The translations under genes and the position numbers were made by a program. From NCBI GenBank assembly GCA_038062745.1, contig JBBTWO010000071.1, positions 1-7,358 on the forward strand: a stretch of 7,358 nt of DNA, in the 5' to 3' direction. Source of the DNA: JBBTWO01 sp038062745. Lineage in GTDB: Bacteria; Patescibacteriota; Microgenomatia; UBA8517. Shown here piece after piece: positions 5,978 through 7,358 of this stretch. A model generated the notes under the pieces. It was not told the DNA's origin, ran no database searches, and saw only the letters and a program-made list of their open reading frames with translations. Within the stretch, counting starts at the first letter, position 1. Every line of letters begins with the position of its first letter.

Positions 5978-7358
5978 AATTCTCAAAACTACAGTCTTTA
6001 GGTATATCTTGGTAGCAAACCCTAAGCAAACTATCTTTATATAAAAGCTGCAGAGCGTCAGAACCATTAAGAATAAAGTAAGCTTGCCTTGATGTGCCTC
6101 CCCATTCTTCACTTATAAACGGGTAATCTGGATCATTCAAAACATAAATTCTAGAGCCCTTGGGAAGGGTTGGATATTTTTGCTTAAAATCAATTAGTAA
6201 CTTTTGGGCAAACTCCCCCCTTTGCTTTGCCCAATAACTTTTTTCAGCCAATTTAATTGAGGTAATATTTAAAACTAAAAATGCCAGCACCACCACTACA
6301 AGGAGTCTCCTTGAAGTGTAGGCTATTAAAGCACTTATCGCAGGAAGTGAGATCTGCAAATAGTAGGTCTTTTTGTGTATTGGCAAAAATGCTACCGGCA
6401 AAAGTCCAACAATAAACCAAGCAATTAAAAACCAAAATACTTTTTGTTTAAATATTTTAATATTTCTAACTAATGAATAGAAAATTATGGAAATAATTGC
6501 GAAAAATGCCGGGAAAATTAATTTAAAATATTCTCCCCAATTCTTCATTAATTCTGGATTAAGTTTTAAGCCAGAACCAAGATAATCAACCAACATTTCA
6601 GGAACACCCAATGCCCAAGCTCCATACCAGGAAAGAGTGTTTAGCATTGTCTTTGGATTAAAGTTTATTTTATATTGTGCTTCCCCTGAAGAAAAGCCAA
6701 TTACAAATAAATTTAAATATAAAAATCCAAGTAAAACGATCCCGTAATACCACAACTCTTTTATACAGCGAGTAATAAAAGTTTTAAACTTACTTTCCTC
6801 AAGAAAAATGGTTCCAGCCAACAATAATGGTAAACCAATTGTCAATTCATGAGATGAAAGTGCCAGTAAAAAGAAAACAAAAGTGGCAATCTTCTTTTTG
6901 TTAATAAATGACACCAATGAAAACAATGTAAACATCAATGCTCCTTGTGCTTGCACCCCCCCTGCTAAATAATACAAACTCCCAACATTAGCAGCAGATA
7001 TTCCAAAGAAAAAACTTGTGAAGTAGGCGAGTGTTTTATTCTTAAATAGCTTTTCAAAAACTATAAACACTAAATAGACATTAATAAAATGAATTAAAAA
7101 TTGAAGAAGCCTAAAAGGCAAGTGATTCAAACCAAACAAATTATAGAAGACATGATACAGTGCCTCTCTAAATATGGGTCTATAGAAAGCGTACCCTCGC
7201 TCATCAAAACTATAGAAACCAAACAACTTAACAAATCCCAATACACTTCCATCTGTTTGGGCTACTTTAAAATGAAAGAAATCATCTCCAGTAAAAAATG
7301 TTGTTAAAACAGGAAAATACAAAAGTAAAACAAATAAAAAAGTAAGTCCAAAAAACCA
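5952..7358 (-). CDS. GT-C-like membrane glycosyltransferase, PMT/TMTC-like, 5' partial
   Basis: This gene is cut by the window edge. The frame is open from 7358 to the TAA at 5952, giving 468 visible residues. The TTG at 7322 lies inside the first transmembrane helix and is not a believable start, because the codons upstream of it continue the helix. Helix 1 (visible residues about 2-20) is followed by TGDDFFH (23-29), the Asp pair expected in GT-C enzymes of the PMT superfamily. Then come FYRPIFREALYHVFYNLFGLN (58-78) and IHFINVYLVF (89-98), an arrangement like the YRP...LFG.N...H..N region of TMTC and related PMT proteins. SSHELTIGLP (168-177) follows. There are about 10-11 helices and a soluble C-terminus of about 95 residues with YVLNDPDYP. 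Such enzymes transfer a sugar from a polyprenyl-phosphate donor on the outer face of the membrane. Acceptor and sugar are unknown. It points the same way as the flippase operon but is separated from it by the small opposing gene. Confidence 0.8.
   Translation of the reverse strand, partial: WFFGLTFLFVLLLYFPVLTTFFTGDDFFHFKVAQTDGSVLGFVKLFGFYSFDERGYAFYRPIFREALYHVFYNLFGLNHLPFRLLQFLIHFINVYLVFIVFEKLFKNKTLAYFTSFFFGISAANVGSLYYLAGGVQAQGALMFTLFSLVSFINKKKIATFVFFLLALSSHELTIGLPLLLAGTIFLEESKFKTFITRCIKELWYYGIVLLGFLYLNLFVIGFSSGEAQYKINFNPKTMLNTLSWYGAWALGVPEMLVDYLGSGLKLNPELMKNWGEYFKLIFPAFFAIISIIFYSLVRNIKIFKQKVFWFLIAWFIVGLLPVAFLPIHKKTYYLQISLPAISALIAYTSRRLLVVVVLAFLVLNITSIKLAEKSYWAKQRGEFAQKLLIDFKQKYPTLPKGSRIYVLNDPDYPFISEEWGGTSRQAYFILNGSDALQLLYKDSLLRVCYQDIPKDCSFENSIEFVARL

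Noticed and set aside
7101..7307. 68-codon plus-strand frame opposite the PMT/TMTC-like gene
   Set aside because: It lies antisense to the conserved YRP and LFG.N region, with no convincing ribosome-binding site.
7320..7322. TTG as the start of the PMT/TMTC-like gene
   Set aside because: The frame stays open to the window edge and the upstream codons (Trp, Phe, Phe, Gly, Leu and others) complete the first membrane helix, so the true start lies outside.
1..7358. CRISPR array, tRNA, insertion sequence or phage genes
   Set aside because: No spaced direct repeats, tRNA-like cloverleaf, transposase motif or phage structural gene was seen on either strand.

Overview
The window is an AT-rich stretch from an assembled bacterial genome and is almost entirely coding. 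All but one of its genes lie on the minus strand and build or export a cell-surface glycan. The style (AT-rich DNA, dense overlapping genes, a flippase with an N-terminal GVLALTGRT stretch, large GT-C-like membrane proteins of no named family) suggests a Candidate Phyla Radiation (Patescibacteria, perhaps Microgenomates) genome. This is inference: there is no rRNA or other marker gene. TGG encodes Trp and no gene needs TGA read as sense. A run of exactly 100 N (2248-2347) marks a scaffold join, as in a metagenome-assembled genome.

Layout, in minus-strand transcription order. (1) 7358-5952 is a polytopic membrane protein resembling GT-C glycosyltransferases of the PMT/TMTC type. Its frame is open to the window edge, so its start lies outside. 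(2) 5977-5756, on the opposite (plus) strand, is a small gene for a 73-residue charged helical protein that I do not recognise. It is tail-to-tail with gene 1 and diverges from the flippase. (3) About 5756-5617 is the divergent control region. It holds two extended -10-like promoters facing apart and two dyads of the form ATTTG-N4-CAAAT, one at each promoter. (4) From about 5617 down to 24 runs a tight operon: Wzx-type flippase, GT-C-like membrane protein, GT2 broken by the gap, WbbL-like GT2, WaaE/LgtF-like GT2. Its junctions are a 38-nt overlap, a 6-nt gap, ATGA and TAATG, so translational coupling is likely.

Working model: the three cytoplasmic GT2 enzymes add sugars to a lipid-linked acceptor, the flippase moves the lipid-linked oligosaccharide outward, and the GT-C-like membrane proteins act on the outer face with polyprenyl-phosphate-linked donors. 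No glycan polymerase, O-antigen ligase, initiating phosphoglycosyltransferase or nucleotide-sugar enzyme is visible here, so the pathway is incomplete within the window. The least explained parts are the paired dyads and the small divergent gene.
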